Source: Saccharopolyspora aridisoli
GTDB taxonomy: Bacteria > Actinomycetota > Actinomycetes > Mycobacteriales > Pseudonocardiaceae
NCBI RefSeq assembly: GCF_004348445.1
Contig: NZ_SMKV01000024.1
Span: 1 to 64,000, forward strand
Direction: 5' to 3'
Length of the DNA: 64,000 bases
Numbering within the stretch: position 1 is the stretch's first letter; each line of letters opens with the position of its first letter. Under the pieces are notes generated by a model. That model did no database searches. It saw only the letters and a list, made by a program, of their open reading frames with translations, and was not told the DNA's origin. The position numbers and the translations under genes were made by a program. This document shows positions 19,358 to 27,648 of the stretch, one piece after another.

Positions 19358-20356
19358 GTGGGCGCTGAAGTCGTGATCGAGGGTTTGAGCAAGTCCTTCG
19401 GACCGCAGACGATCTGGCGGGACGTGGGGTTCACGCTGCCGCAGGGCGAGGTCTCGGCGCTGCTGGGCCCGTCCGGGACCGGCAAGTCGGTGTTCCTCAA
19501 GTCCATGATCGGGCTGCTCAAGCCGGAGCACGGCCGTTGCCTGGTCAACGGAGTGGACATCTGCTCGTGCAGCGAGCACGAGCTCTACGAGATCCGCAAG
19601 CTCTTCGGCGTGCTGTTCCAGGACGGGGCGCTGTTCGGGTCCATGGACCTGTTCGACAACGTCGCGTTCCCGCTGCGCGAGCACACCCGCAAGACCGAAG
19701 CCGAGATCCGCCGGATCGTCCTGGAACGCATGGAGATGGTCGGACTGTCCGGAGCCGAGGACAAGCTGCCGGGGGAGATCTCCGGCGGGATGCGCAAGCG
19801 CGCAGGACTGGCCCGCGCGCTGGTGCTCGACCCGCAGATCATCCTCTGCGACGAACCGGACTCGGGGCTGGACCCGGTGCGCACCGCCTACCTCTCGCAG
19901 CTGCTCATCGACATCAACGCGCACCTGGACGCCACGATCCTGATCGTCACCCACAACATCAACCTCGCCCGGACCGTGCCGGACAACCTGGGCATGCTCT
20001 TCCGCCGCGAACTCGTCCTGTTCGGACCGCGCGAAGTCCTGCTCACCAGCGAGGACCCGGTGGTGGCGCAGTTCCTCAGCGGCGACAAGACCGGCCCGAT
20101 CGGGATGAGCGAGGAGAAGGACCAGGCGAGCATCGACCGCGAGCGCCAGTGGCTGGCCAGCGGGCAGATCGCCGCTGAGCAGCGCGTGGTCGGCGTGCCG
20201 TCGCAGCTGCCCGTCAGCGCCGGGACGCCGGAACGTCAGGCCGTGCAGCGGCGGAAGAACCGCGTCGTGGGGATGCTCGACCAGCTTCCGCCCGCCGCCC
20301 GGGACAGCGTGCTTCGCAGCATCAACGATCAGCCGGCGGCAACACCCGGTCGGTGA
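19358..20356 (+). CDS. mceG: Mce transporter ATPase, MceG/Mkl-like
   Basis: 332-residue ABC ATPase that would power Mce-type lipid/steroid import. Seen: Walker A GPSGTGKSV near 37-45, Q-loop LFQDGALF, signature SGGMRKRAG near 146-154, Walker B IILCDEPDSGLDP near 164-176, and a switch His in VTHN. After about residue 240 there is a charged extension of roughly 90 residues, a feature of MceG/MlaF-type ATPases in actinobacteria. GTG at 19358 is chosen because GAGGAG lies 5 nt upstream; a GTG two codons earlier overlaps that site. The cognate permeases YrbE4A/B are encoded on the same strand 9.5 kb away. Its 3' end overlaps a convergent TetR gene by 35 bp. Confidence 0.88.
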   Translation: MGAEVVIEGLSKSFGPQTIWRDVGFTLPQGEVSALLGPSGTGKSVFLKSMIGLLKPEHGRCLVNGVDICSCSEHELYEIRKLFGVLFQDGALFGSMDLFDNVAFPLREHTRKTEAEIRRIVLERMEMVGLSGAEDKLPGEISGGMRKRAGLARALVLDPQIILCDEPDSGLDPVRTAYLSQLLIDINAHLDATILIVTHNINLARTVPDNLGMLFRRELVLFGPREVLLTSEDPVVAQFLSGDKTGPIGMSEEKDQASIDRERQWLASGQIAAEQRVVGVPSQLPVSAGTPERQAVQRRKNRVVGMLDQLPPAARDSVLRSINDQPAATPGR

Positions 20357-20891
20357 TGCCCGCCAGGTGCGAGGCCATCTCCTCCATCGGCAGGTATCCG
20401 CTGCCCGCCAGCACCAGCGAGCCCACGAACGCCGTCATCACGGCCTCCAGCGCCGACGGATCGGCATCGCCGACGGCGTCGGTCAGCCGCCGGTGGACCT
20501 CCCGGCCGATTTCGTCGCGGAGCCGCTTGACCTCCTGCTGGTCGGCCAGCATCGCCGTGGTGCAGGCCCGCACCAGCGCCGGTTCGGCGGCCAGCATCCG
20601 CGCGATCGTGTCCACCACCTGCGCCACGTCCGCGCCGGGCGTGCCTGTGCGGCCCTCGTCGCTGGGCGGCAACGCCTGGACGCGCTTCCAGAACACGGCC
20701 GTGACCAGGTGCTCCTTCGAGGAGAAGTAGGAGTAGGCCGTGGCGCGGGAGACCTCGGCGCGTTCGGCCACCGACCGCACGGTCAACGCTCCGAAGCCGC
20801 GCTCCTCCAGCTCTTCGACCGTGGCCTCGAGCAACCGGCGAACGGTCTCGGCACGTTTGCCTTCCACGAACTGACGGACGGGCTCGGTCAT
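20322..20891 (-). CDS. TetR-family transcriptional regulator
   Basis: 189-residue TetR/AcrR regulator. The helix-turn-helix spans about 15-60, with the recognition segment VSRATAYSYFSSKEHLV near 48-64. The C-terminal ligand domain is short and mostly helical, containing a Cys and few aromatics. The last 35 bp of the gene overlap the 3' end of the MceG-like gene in antisense, so the two mRNAs are complementary at their ends. Its upstream region holds a diverged copy of a dispersed repeat. It could control the MceG gene or the CYP51 block; no target is proven. It is clearly different from KstR, encoded 255 bp upstream. Confidence 0.82.
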   Translation of the reverse strand: MTEPVRQFVEGKRAETVRRLLEATVEELEERGFGALTVRSVAERAEVSRATAYSYFSSKEHLVTAVFWKRVQALPPSDEGRTGTPGADVAQVVDTIARMLAAEPALVRACTTAMLADQQEVKRLRDEIGREVHRRLTDAVGDADPSALEAVMTAFVGSLVLAGSGYLPMEEMASHLAGITDRVLPPADR

Positions 20892-20923
20892 GCGATGAGC
20901 CTAACGCTCGGGGTTCGTGATCT

Positions 20924-21062
20924 CTTCGCTTGGCGGTGCGGGTGGCGGAACCTGACACGCCCTCTGGCTCCGGGTCCGCGACTTGAGCATGCCGATACAC
21001 GCGGCGCTGCGGCTGTCCTCACCGGAAGACGTGTTAGAACCCGCGGCTGTGCCGGGTGCTCA
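20924..21062. repeat. dispersed intergenic repeat, copy A (most diverged)
   Basis: Begins TTCGCTTGGCGGTGCGGGTG and ends near GAACCCGCGGCTGTGC. It aligns by eye with copies at 41833 and 59707: shared blocks are GGCGGTGCGGGT(G/A)GC(G/A)GA at the left, a central CGGCG(T/C)-rich section, and AACCCGCGGCGGTGC at the right. The central hairpin seen in the other copies has decayed. It fills the gap between the TetR and kstR genes. Short open frames across it are spurious. Confidence 0.6.
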
Positions 21063-21146
21063 GGTGGGGCAAGAAGGAAGCGACTTCGTCGCTTGCCGTG
21101 TGTTCTCCGCAGTTCGCAACGATAACGAGTTCTACGTCCTTGGATT

Positions 21147-21773
21147 TCATCGGAGGAGGAGTCGGACCGTGAGTTCCAGGCGGTTGGACACGTCGGTGGC
21201 GGAGGCTCGCCGGGTCACCCAGGCGACCAGGTTCGACAGCCAGACGTCACCGATCACCCGGGCCACCGCCACCTGCTCCTCGCTGGGCTCGCCGTCGCTC
21301 ATCACCGCGATGAACATGGCCTCCATCATCCGGTTTGCCGTGTCGACCTCGGTGGCGGCCGAGGCGTCCGCCGACATCAGCGCGCGGGTGACCGCCTCGG
21401 AGAGGTTCGGGTTGCGCTGGAAGGCCCGGGTGAGCCGGCTGAGCACGAACAGCAGCCGCTCGTAGGGCGAATCACCGCGGATCGGCGCGCGGTCCAGGCG
21501 TTCCTGGATGCGCTCCAGCTCGCGCACGAGGCTCGCCACCAGCAGGTGGACCTTGGACGGGAAGTAGCGGTACAACGTGCCCAGCGCGACGTCGGCGCGC
21601 TCGGCGACGGCGCGCATCTGCACCGCGTCGAAACCGCCCTTGTCGGCCAGGGCGACGGTCGCGTCGAGGATCCGCTTTCGGCGGTCGCGCTGGGCGGTCG
21701 CGGTGAGCTCGTCATCGGCCATCGCGTTGAGCGCGCGTCCGCCCTGGCCGTTCCGGTTGGCGGCAGAACTCAT
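21147..21773 (-). CDS. kstR: KstR, TetR-family repressor of steroid catabolism
   Basis: 208-residue TetR regulator closely resembling Mtb KstR (Rv3574). Seen: QRDRRKRILDATVALADKGG at the start of the DNA-binding domain, VQMRAVAERADVALGTLYRYF as helix-turn-helix (split, about 53-73), and the C-terminal signature IGDVWLSNLVAWVTRRASAT (split across about 174-193). KstR binds TnnAACnnGTTnnA sites and is released by a 3-oxo-sterol CoA ester. ATG at 21773 is chosen with a GGGGG ribosome site; ATG at 21722 (MADDEL) would give 191 residues and is a fair alternative. It follows kshA and the 99-aa gene on the same strand after 107 bp that contain a perfect palindrome. Eleven candidate targets lie within this window. 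Confidence 0.92.
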   Translation of the reverse strand: MSSAANRNGQGGRALNAMADDELTATAQRDRRKRILDATVALADKGGFDAVQMRAVAERADVALGTLYRYFPSKVHLLVASLVRELERIQERLDRAPIRGDSPYERLLFVLSRLTRAFQRNPNLSEAVTRALMSADASAATEVDTANRMMEAMFIAVMSDGEPSEEQVAVARVIGDVWLSNLVAWVTRRASATDVSNRLELTVRLLLR

Positions 21774-21808
21774 CGGCGCAACGCCCCCTAGCGCATTGGC
21801 GGAAAGGC

Positions 21809-21822
21809 GTTGGCGCGCCAAC
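21809..21822. promoter_or_regulatory. 14-bp perfect palindrome upstream of kstR
   Basis: GTTGGCGCGCCAAC is a perfect dyad 36 bp before the kstR ATG, inside the 107-bp gap after the 99-aa gene. It does not match the KstR consensus. It may be an operator for another regulator or a GC-rich coincidence. Confidence 0.3.
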
Positions 21823-21880
21823 CGCGAGATCACGTAACGCGGTGTGATCGGGTAACCCGGTCCACCGGTCTTCTCGAGGA

Positions 21881-22180
21881 TCACCCCTTGGTATCGGGAA
21901 CTCCCAGGATGCCCTCGCGGAGCGCGTGCTCGATGGTGGCGCGCAGCCGAGGGCAGGTGTCCACCAGGGCCGGGTGCTCGCCCTCGGCGATGCGTGCGGC
22001 GATCTCCGGGCAGTCGCCGGTCGACGTGGTCCACTGGATGCTGGTCTGCTCCGGGCTGAGCTTCTTGACCAGCACCCGCACCCCGCACGTGGCGCATGGC
22101 AGCGGGCGCAGGCCTCCTTCCAGGTAGAGCCGCTGGTCGGCGGCCGTGCTGGCTGGGACGTAGGGGCGGGCGGCCGTCAT
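21881..22180 (-). CDS. small cysteine-containing protein coupled to KshA
   Basis: 99-residue protein with no signal or membrane segment. Cysteines form one CxxC (CATCGVRV near 29-36) and two further Cys-Pro sites (GDCPEI near 55, DTCPRL near 75), which could bind a metal or iron-sulfur cluster. Its ATG overlaps the kshA stop by 4 bp (ATGA), so it is made together with KshA. In Mtb a small conserved gene (Rv3527) also follows kshA (Rv3526), and this may be its counterpart. Function unknown; assembly or electron-transfer help for the Rieske oxygenase is a guess. Confidence 0.75.
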   Translation of the reverse strand: MTAARPYVPASTAADQRLYLEGGLRPLPCATCGVRVLVKKLSPEQTSIQWTTSTGDCPEIAARIAEGEHPALVDTCPRLRATIEHALREGILGVPDTKG

Positions 22181-23334
22181 GACTTGCCGGCTCCCTCTGC
22201 TTCGCGACGGGCCAGGTTCTCGGCGACCTCGGCTTCCCACGCCCGCACGGCGCGAGTGGTGTCCACCTCGAATTCGAAGCGGGAGGTCATCTCCTCGCTG
22301 ACGTCCTCGACGTCCACGTAGAACTGGTCGTACCAGCGGCGGAGCTGGTAGACCGGCCCGTCTTCCGCGACCAGGAGCGGGTTGTCGATCCGCGACTTGT
22401 TCCGCCAGATCTCCACGTCTTGGAGGAATCCGACGCCGAAGGACTTGGCGAACTTGCCCGCCACCATGTCGGCCTGCTCGTCGTCGAGGCCGGGCAGCTT
22501 CTTGACCGAAACGCCCCACTGGAGGACGAAACTCGTCGGCGAGATCGGGTAGTGGCAGTTGATGAGGTAGGCGTCGATCGGCGTGCCCTTGAACTCGGTC
22601 CACAGCCGGTTGATCATGTACGAAGGACCGTAGTAGCTGGCCTCCGAACGCAGCGTGGTGTCGTCGCCGGCGTAGTTGCCCTGCGAGGCGCCCACGTCGG
22701 GACGTCCGCGCGAGTGCAGGTGTTGGGTGGCGACGTGACCTTCGAAGATGTTCTTGAAGTACGTCGGGAAGGCGAAGTGCACGTAGAAGAAGTGCGCCAT
22801 GTCCACGACGTTGTCGATGATCTCGCGGCAGTTGGAGTTGTCGATCTGCACGCGGTCCCAAGTCCAGTTCGACCACTCGTCTGTGAAGACCTCGTCGATC
22901 CGCGGGATCGTGACCTCGGCCGGAGGCGGGTTGCCCTGCGGGTCGTGGTAGACGAACAGCTGCTTGTTCTCCTCCAGCGTGAGCCACGAGCGGGTCCGGG
23001 CGCGGCCGGGAACCCGCTTGGCGTAGGGGATGGAGGTGCAACGGCCGTTGCCGCCCCAGCGCCAGTCGTGGAAGGGGCAGGCCACCGAGTCGCCCTTGAC
23101 CTCGCCCTGGGTGAGGTCGCCGCCCATGTGCCTGCAGTAGCCGTCGAGCACGTGCAGCGCGCCCTGGCTGTCGGCGAAGACCACGAGCTTGGTGCCGAAC
23201 GCGTGCACCGCGTGCGGCTTGCCGTCCTGGAACTCCTCGACGGGGCCCAGGCAGTGCCACCCCCGGGCGAACCGTTGTGGCGGGGCACCGGCATCGATCG
23301 TGCGCACCCCGTGCTCACGCTCCGTCCCGCTCAT
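22177..23334 (-). CDS. kshA: 3-ketosteroid 9-alpha-hydroxylase oxygenase KshA
   Basis: 385-residue Rieske non-heme iron monooxygenase that hydroxylates C9 of the steroid nucleus; with KstD this opens ring B. Seen: Rieske ligands Cys67-x-His69 and Cys86-x2-His89 (CRHMGG, CPFHDW), and the mononuclear iron site in DNVVDMAHFFYVHF with His181 and His186. These numbers coincide with those of Mtb KshA, and the length is the same class. It needs the reductase KshB encoded at 7291-8319. The promoter gap (23335-23438) carries two perfect KstR sites. The start ATG is followed by an operon with the 99-aa gene and possibly kstR. Confidence 0.95.
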   Translation of the reverse strand: MSGTEREHGVRTIDAGAPPQRFARGWHCLGPVEEFQDGKPHAVHAFGTKLVVFADSQGALHVLDGYCRHMGGDLTQGEVKGDSVACPFHDWRWGGNGRCTSIPYAKRVPGRARTRSWLTLEENKQLFVYHDPQGNPPPAEVTIPRIDEVFTDEWSNWTWDRVQIDNSNCREIIDNVVDMAHFFYVHFAFPTYFKNIFEGHVATQHLHSRGRPDVGASQGNYAGDDTTLRSEASYYGPSYMINRLWTEFKGTPIDAYLINCHYPISPTSFVLQWGVSVKKLPGLDDEQADMVAGKFAKSFGVGFLQDVEIWRNKSRIDNPLLVAEDGPVYQLRRWYDQFYVDVEDVSEEMTSRFEFEVDTTRAVRAWEAEVAENLARREAEGAGKS

Positions 23335-23364
23335 CGCGTCCCTCCATCAGTCACGTGTTGTATG

Positions 23365-23378
23365 TGAAACAGGTTATA
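23365..23378. promoter_or_regulatory. KstR operator (kshA promoter, proximal)
   Basis: TGAAACAGGTTATA, identical to the kstD operator at 5537 and a full match to TnnAACnnGTTnnA, 30 bp before the kshA ATG. Confidence 0.85.
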
Positions 23379-23429
23379 GGAATACGGGCCGAAAACGCCA
23401 TCTGCGGGCGTTGCTCGATTGGAGGAAAT

Positions 23430-23443
23430 TAGAACGAGTTATA
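23430..23443. promoter_or_regulatory. KstR operator overlapping the fadD17 stop
   Basis: TAGAACGAGTTATA is a full consensus match. It is 51 bp upstream of the proximal site and covers the TAA stop codon of the fadD17-like gene, so the sequence serves as both operator and gene end. Confidence 0.8.
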
Positions 23444-25028
23444 AAACTTGCGGTTGGTAGGTGCCCGTGAGCGGGCACCACACCGGATCCCGCGTCCGGA
23501 CTCCCTCGGCGGCGAGCTGGCGCTTGAGCACCTTGTGCGTGGAGGTCCGGGGCAGTTCGGCCACCAGCCGGACGTAGCTCGGCCACTGCTTGGGGCCCAG
23601 ATCCGCCTGCGCCGTCAGGAACTCCTCCAGCGACGCCGGGTCGAACCCGCCGGTGGTGGTGATCGCCGCCATCACCGAATCACCCACCTCCGCAGGTCCC
23701 GCGTAGACTGCGGCCTGCTGGATCAGCGGGTGGCGCAGCAGGATTCGCTCGATCGGTGCGGCGCCCAGGTTCTCGCCGCCCACCCGCAGCCAGTCGCTCG
23801 AACGCCCCGCGAAGTAGCAGAACCCGTCCGCGTCGAGGTAACCGAGGTCGCCGCTCCAGTACATGCCCTCGCGCATCCGCTCCGCGTCGGCCTCCGGCGC
23901 CCCGTAGTAGCCGGCGAACCAGCCGGGTCCGGTGGTGTTGACCAGCTCGCCGATCGCCGCCTCGCCGTTGAGCAGCAGGCCGGAGTCGTCGAACTCCGCC
24001 GGAGGACAGGGTTTGCCGGTGTCAGGGTCGAAGACCGCTACGCCGTCCGTTGCCTTGCCCAGCGCGCCCGGAGGGGTGTCCGGGGTGCGGGTGACCGCGA
24101 TGCCTCCCTCCGAGGAGCCGAAACCGTCGACGACGTGGCAGCCGAACCGCTCGGCGAAACGAGCGATGTCGCGCTGGTTGCCCTCGTTGCCGTAGACGAT
24201 GCGCAGCGGGTTGTCGGCGTCGTCCGGTCTCACCGGCGTGGCCAGCACGTAGGACAGCGGAGTGCCGACGTAGTTGGCGTAGGTCGCGCCGTAACGGCGC
24301 ACGTCCGGCAGGAAGCCGGAAGCCGAGAACTTCCGCCGCAGGGCCAAGGTCGCGCCCGCCGCCAGCCCGACCGACCAGCCCGCCATCAGGGCGTTGGAGT
24401 GGAACAGCGGCATTGAGACGTAGGCGACGTCCTCGCCGCCGAGCCCGAATCGCTCGGCCAGCATCCGGCCTGGGAAGGCGATCTTGGCGTGGGTGCAGCG
24501 CACCGCCTTCGGATCGCCACCGGTTCCCGAGGTGAACACCAGGACCAGCAGGTCATCGCCGCAGGCGGGCACCGGGTCCAGCGGCGCACCGATGTGCCGG
24601 TCGAGCTCGCGGTGCCAGGGATCCAGCGTGAAGACCTCTACCCCGTCGAGGTCCAAGTCTTCCAGCAGCGGCGCGTAGGCGGCATCGGCGAGCACGATCC
24701 GGCAGTCGGCCAGCCGGATGTCGCGCTCCAGCGCCGCGCCCCTGCGGGTCGGGTTGAGGCCGACCACCACCGAACCCGACAGCGCAGCACCGCCGAGCAG
24801 GAACGAGAACTCCGGGACGTTGTCCAGCAGCACGCCGATGTGCGGTGGTTCGTCGGAGGGCAGCAGCTCGCGCAGCAGCGCGGCGCGCTCCGCGCTGTGC
24901 CGCACGTGCTCGGCCCAGGTCCACTCGCCGTCCTCGGCGCGCAGTCCCGGCCGGCCGTCGTCGGCCCTGGCCAGCAGCAGTTCGGTGACCGTCGGCACCA
25001 CCTCCGGCCGCGACAGCGCGGAGCTCAT
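23439..25028 (-). CDS. fadD17: FadD17-like acyl-CoA synthetase
   Basis: 529-residue ANL-family ligase. Seen: P-loop VFTSGTGGDPKAV near 164-176, FGSSEGG near 300, the YWSGDLGYLDADGF adenylation motif near 407-420, and a late lysine in TSTHKVLKRQL. It lacks a typical long-chain N-terminal extension. It overlaps the FadE27-like gene by 4 bp, giving the order FadE26-FadE27-FadD17 found in Mtb Rv3504-Rv3506, where FadD17 activates a sterol side-chain acid. The ATG at 25028 is chosen from this coupling; the long upstream frame is antisense to FadE27. The exact chain length is inferred from homology. Confidence 0.9.
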   Translation of the reverse strand: MSSALSRPEVVPTVTELLLARADDGRPGLRAEDGEWTWAEHVRHSAERAALLRELLPSDEPPHIGVLLDNVPEFSFLLGGAALSGSVVVGLNPTRRGAALERDIRLADCRIVLADAAYAPLLEDLDLDGVEVFTLDPWHRELDRHIGAPLDPVPACGDDLLVLVFTSGTGGDPKAVRCTHAKIAFPGRMLAERFGLGGEDVAYVSMPLFHSNALMAGWSVGLAAGATLALRRKFSASGFLPDVRRYGATYANYVGTPLSYVLATPVRPDDADNPLRIVYGNEGNQRDIARFAERFGCHVVDGFGSSEGGIAVTRTPDTPPGALGKATDGVAVFDPDTGKPCPPAEFDDSGLLLNGEAAIGELVNTTGPGWFAGYYGAPEADAERMREGMYWSGDLGYLDADGFCYFAGRSSDWLRVGGENLGAAPIERILLRHPLIQQAAVYAGPAEVGDSVMAAITTTGGFDPASLEEFLTAQADLGPKQWPSYVRLVAELPRTSTHKVLKRQLAAEGVRTRDPVWCPLTGTYQPQVL

Positions 25029-26113
25029 CGAGCCGCCAGGCCCGCGCCGATCCGGCGCAGCTGCGCGGTCGCCCCGCCCAGCGCGAACTCGTTGCGCTTG
25101 GCGGCCACGAAGTAGCGGTGCAGCTCGTGGTCGACGTCGATGCCGACACCGCCGTGCACGTGAACCGCGGTGTGCGCCAACCGGTGCCCGGCTTCGGCCG
25201 CCCAGAACTTCGCGGTGGCGGTCTCTTCCGCGCACGGCATGCCCTCGGAGGCCATCCAGGAGGCTTGCCAGAGGGTCAGCCGCGCGGCCTCCACGTCGAT
25301 GAAACCGTCGGCCAGCCGCTGCGCCACGGCTTGGAAGGTGCCGATCGGACGGCCGAACTGCACGCGCTCCCCGGCGTAGGCGCTGGTGCGTTCCAGCGCG
25401 CCGGAGAGCACACCGACCTGCACCGCGCACACGCCGATAGTCGCGCGGACGATGAGCTGGTGCAGCGCTTCGGAACCGAGCACGTCGGCGTTGCTGATGC
25501 GGACGCCGGAGAGCTCCAGCCAGCCCTCGCTGTCGCCGTCGACGATCTCCTGGCGCTGCATCCGCGTTCCGGGGTCGCCGGGCCGGACCAGGAAGATCCG
25601 CGGTCCGTCGGCGGTGGCGGCGGGGACGAGCACGAGGTCGGCGATGGGGCCTGCGGGCACGGTGACCTTGGTGCCGGTGAGCACCCACTGGTCGCCGTTC
25701 CGCTCGGCGCGGGTGGCGGGGGAGTCCGGGGTGGCGCCGCCGTCCTCGGTCAGCGCGGCGGTGAGCACGACCTCGCCGCGCACGGCGGGTTCGACCCAGC
25801 GCTGCCGGTGCTCGTCGGTGCCGAACTCGGCGAGAGTCGTGGCACCCATGGTGATCGACGGCAGGTAGGGCACGGGGGCCACCGCGCGGCCGATCTCGAT
25901 CAGCACGCTGCACTGCTCCAGCAGCCCGTAGCCGCCGTCGGGCAGTGCTGCGGTGAGCACGTCGGCCTTGGCCAGCTCAGTCCACAGCGCGCGGTCGAAG
26001 CGGTCGTCCTGCGCGTCGATCTCTCGCAGCCGCTCGTTGGTGACCTTGTCGCCGAGGATGCGCCCGACCAGCCCGGCCAGGTCCTCCTGGGCCTCGGTCA
26101 AGGTGAAATCCAT
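25025..26113 (-). CDS. fadE27: FadE27-like acyl-CoA dehydrogenase subunit
   Basis: 362-residue acyl-CoA dehydrogenase of the short heterotetrameric type. Seen: an N-terminal helical domain, a middle beta domain with ALTEDGGATPD near 118-128, and a C-terminal helical domain with VQFGRPIGTFQAVAQ and HVHGGVGID. Such proteins pair with a second subunit to form an alpha2beta2 enzyme that shares FAD sites; the adjacent FadE26-like gene is the obvious partner (Mtb ChsE4-ChsE5). The reaction is the first dehydrogenation of the sterol side-chain CoA. It starts 97 bp after the FadE26-like stop and is coupled to fadD17. Confidence 0.9.
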   Translation of the reverse strand: MDFTLTEAQEDLAGLVGRILGDKVTNERLREIDAQDDRFDRALWTELAKADVLTAALPDGGYGLLEQCSVLIEIGRAVAPVPYLPSITMGATTLAEFGTDEHRQRWVEPAVRGEVVLTAALTEDGGATPDSPATRAERNGDQWVLTGTKVTVPAGPIADLVLVPAATADGPRIFLVRPGDPGTRMQRQEIVDGDSEGWLELSGVRISNADVLGSEALHQLIVRATIGVCAVQVGVLSGALERTSAYAGERVQFGRPIGTFQAVAQRLADGFIDVEAARLTLWQASWMASEGMPCAEETATAKFWAAEAGHRLAHTAVHVHGGVGIDVDHELHRYFVAAKRNEFALGGATAQLRRIGAGLAAR

Positions 26114-26210
26114 GTCGCCTCCTGGGGGTGGTGGGTGTGGCCGGTTCCGGTCCGAACTGACCGGGCACGACGGACATGTTCATGGACGGTCCGGACCAGA
26201 ACTGCCCGGG

Positions 26211-27386
26211 TCAGCGCTTCGCAGTGGGAAGGCCGAGGCCGACGGCGGCGATGATGTCGCGCTGAACCTCGTTCGTGCCGCCGCCGAAGGTGAGGATCAG
26301 CGCCGAACGGTGCATCCGCTCGATCCGCCCGGCCAGCACCGCTCCCTTCGACCCGGAGCGGACGTAGCCCGAAGTGCCCAGCACCTCCATGAGCAGCCGG
26401 TAGGCCTCGGTGGCGAACTCGGTGCCGAAGACCTTCGTCGCGGACGCCGCCGCCGGAGCCGGGTGCTGCTCGGCGGTGGTCGCGATCTTCCAGTTCATCA
26501 GCTTCAGGAATTCCGCGCCCGCGTGCACCCGCGCGAGGTGCTGCTGCACCCACTCCTGGTCGATCACCCGCCGACCGTCGGACAACCGGGTCTGCGCCGC
26601 CCAGTCCCGCACCTCCGACAGCGCCAGCTGCAGCGGGGCGGCGGAGGTGAGCGCGACGCGCTCGTGGTTGAGCTGGTTCGTCACCAGCGGCCAGCCCTCG
26701 TTCTCGGTCCCGACCAACGACGACGTCGGAACCCGCACGTCGGAGTAGTAGGTGGCGCTGGTCGTCGGCCCGGACACGGTGTGCACCGGGGTCCAGGAGA
26801 AGCCGGGGGAGGAGGTGGGCACGACGAGCACGCTCAACCCGCGGTGCTTGCGGGCCTCGGGATCGGTGCGGCAGGCCAGCCAGACGTAGTCGGCGTACTG
26901 GACGAGGCTGGTCCACATCTTCTGGCCGTTGATCACGTAGTCCTCGCCGTCGCGCACGGCGGTGGTGCGCAGCGAGGCCAGGTCGGTGCCTGCTTCGGGT
27001 TCGGAGTAGCCGATGGCGAAGTGGATCTCACCGGCCGCGATCTTGGGCAGGAAGTGGGACTTCTGCTCGTCGGTGCCGAACCGCATGATGGTCGGCGCGA
27101 TGCTGTTGAGCGTCAGGAAGGGGACCGGGGCGCCGGCGATGGCCGCCTCGTCTGTGAAGATCAGCTGGTCCAGCATGCTGCGGTCCTGCCCGCCGTACTC
27201 CTCGGGCCAACCCAGTGCCAGCCAGCCGTCGGCCCCCATCTGCCGCACCAGCTGCTCGTAGGCGCCGCCGTCGCCGTAATCGCCTTGCGAGAGCTCCTGG
27301 CGAAGCTCGGGCGTCATGAGATCGGCGAAGTAGGCGCGCAACTCCTCACGCAGCTCCTCGTGCTCGGGCGTGTAGGCGATGCGCAT
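26211..27386 (-). CDS. fadE26: FadE26-like acyl-CoA dehydrogenase subunit
   Basis: 391-residue acyl-CoA dehydrogenase, partner of the next gene. Seen: GWPEEYGGQ near 59-67, the FAD/substrate segment IGYSEPEAGTDLASL near 122-136, MWTSLVQYADYVWL, NHERVAL near 243-249 where the catalytic acid of this subfamily is found, and a C-terminal GGGTNEVQRDIIA. ATG at 27386 (MRIAYTPE) is used; a start 16 codons upstream would run into a KstR operator and has no ribosome site. It is the first gene of the fadE26-fadE27-fadD17 unit, controlled from the 412-bp region 27387-27798. Confidence 0.9.
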   Translation of the reverse strand: MRIAYTPEHEELREELRAYFADLMTPELRQELSQGDYGDGGAYEQLVRQMGADGWLALGWPEEYGGQDRSMLDQLIFTDEAAIAGAPVPFLTLNSIAPTIMRFGTDEQKSHFLPKIAAGEIHFAIGYSEPEAGTDLASLRTTAVRDGEDYVINGQKMWTSLVQYADYVWLACRTDPEARKHRGLSVLVVPTSSPGFSWTPVHTVSGPTTSATYYSDVRVPTSSLVGTENEGWPLVTNQLNHERVALTSAAPLQLALSEVRDWAAQTRLSDGRRVIDQEWVQQHLARVHAGAEFLKLMNWKIATTAEQHPAPAAASATKVFGTEFATEAYRLLMEVLGTSGYVRSGSKGAVLAGRIERMHRSALILTFGGGTNEVQRDIIAAVGLGLPTAKR

Positions 27387-27412
27387 GCATCCTCCCGGGT
27401 GGTACGCGCTTG

Positions 27413-27426
27413 TGGAACACGTTTCG
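27413..27426. promoter_or_regulatory. KstR-like operator (fadE26 promoter)
   Basis: TGGAACACGTTTCG matches TnnAACnnGTTnnA except for the last base. It is 26 bp upstream of the FadE26-like start. Confidence 0.6.
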
Positions 27427-27489
27427 AAAATCATAGACCGGCGGTCGCAATCTGGTCGAGACCAGCGGGCACTGCCTCATCATCAAATG

Positions 27490-27503
27490 TGTAACGTGTT
27501 CCA
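27490..27503. promoter_or_regulatory. KstR operator (middle of divergent region)
   Basis: TGTAACGTGTTCCA is a full consensus match, about 103 bp from the fadE26 start and 295 bp from the alcohol dehydrogenase start. Confidence 0.7.
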
Positions 27504-27634
27504 GGAATGAGGTTGACGGGCAGAGGTCGCGTCCGAATGGAGCAGTGACCGGGCTCCGGCTTCGCTCGTTGAAGGCCCGAGGGGGCCGCCCTCTCGAACC
27601 CGTGACCCGAATGTGACCGAGAAGTCCCATTCGC

Positions 27635-27648
27635 TAGAACGAGTTTCC
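27635..27648. promoter_or_regulatory. KstR-like operator (adh-mce4 side)
   Basis: TAGAACGAGTTTCC matches the consensus except for the final base and shares TAGAACGAGTT with the site at 23430. It is 150 bp upstream of the alcohol dehydrogenase start. Confidence 0.6.

Noticed and set aside
21848-21863. KstR autoregulatory site (GGTAACCCGGTCCA) before kstR
   Set aside because: The right half reads GGT instead of GTT and the first base is wrong, so it is weaker than all listed sites.
26114-26210. Operator or terminator between fadE26 and fadE27
   Set aside because: A GGTCCGGACC dyad and similar ACTG-CCGGG strings occur, but no stable stem or known motif; the genes are most simply one operon.
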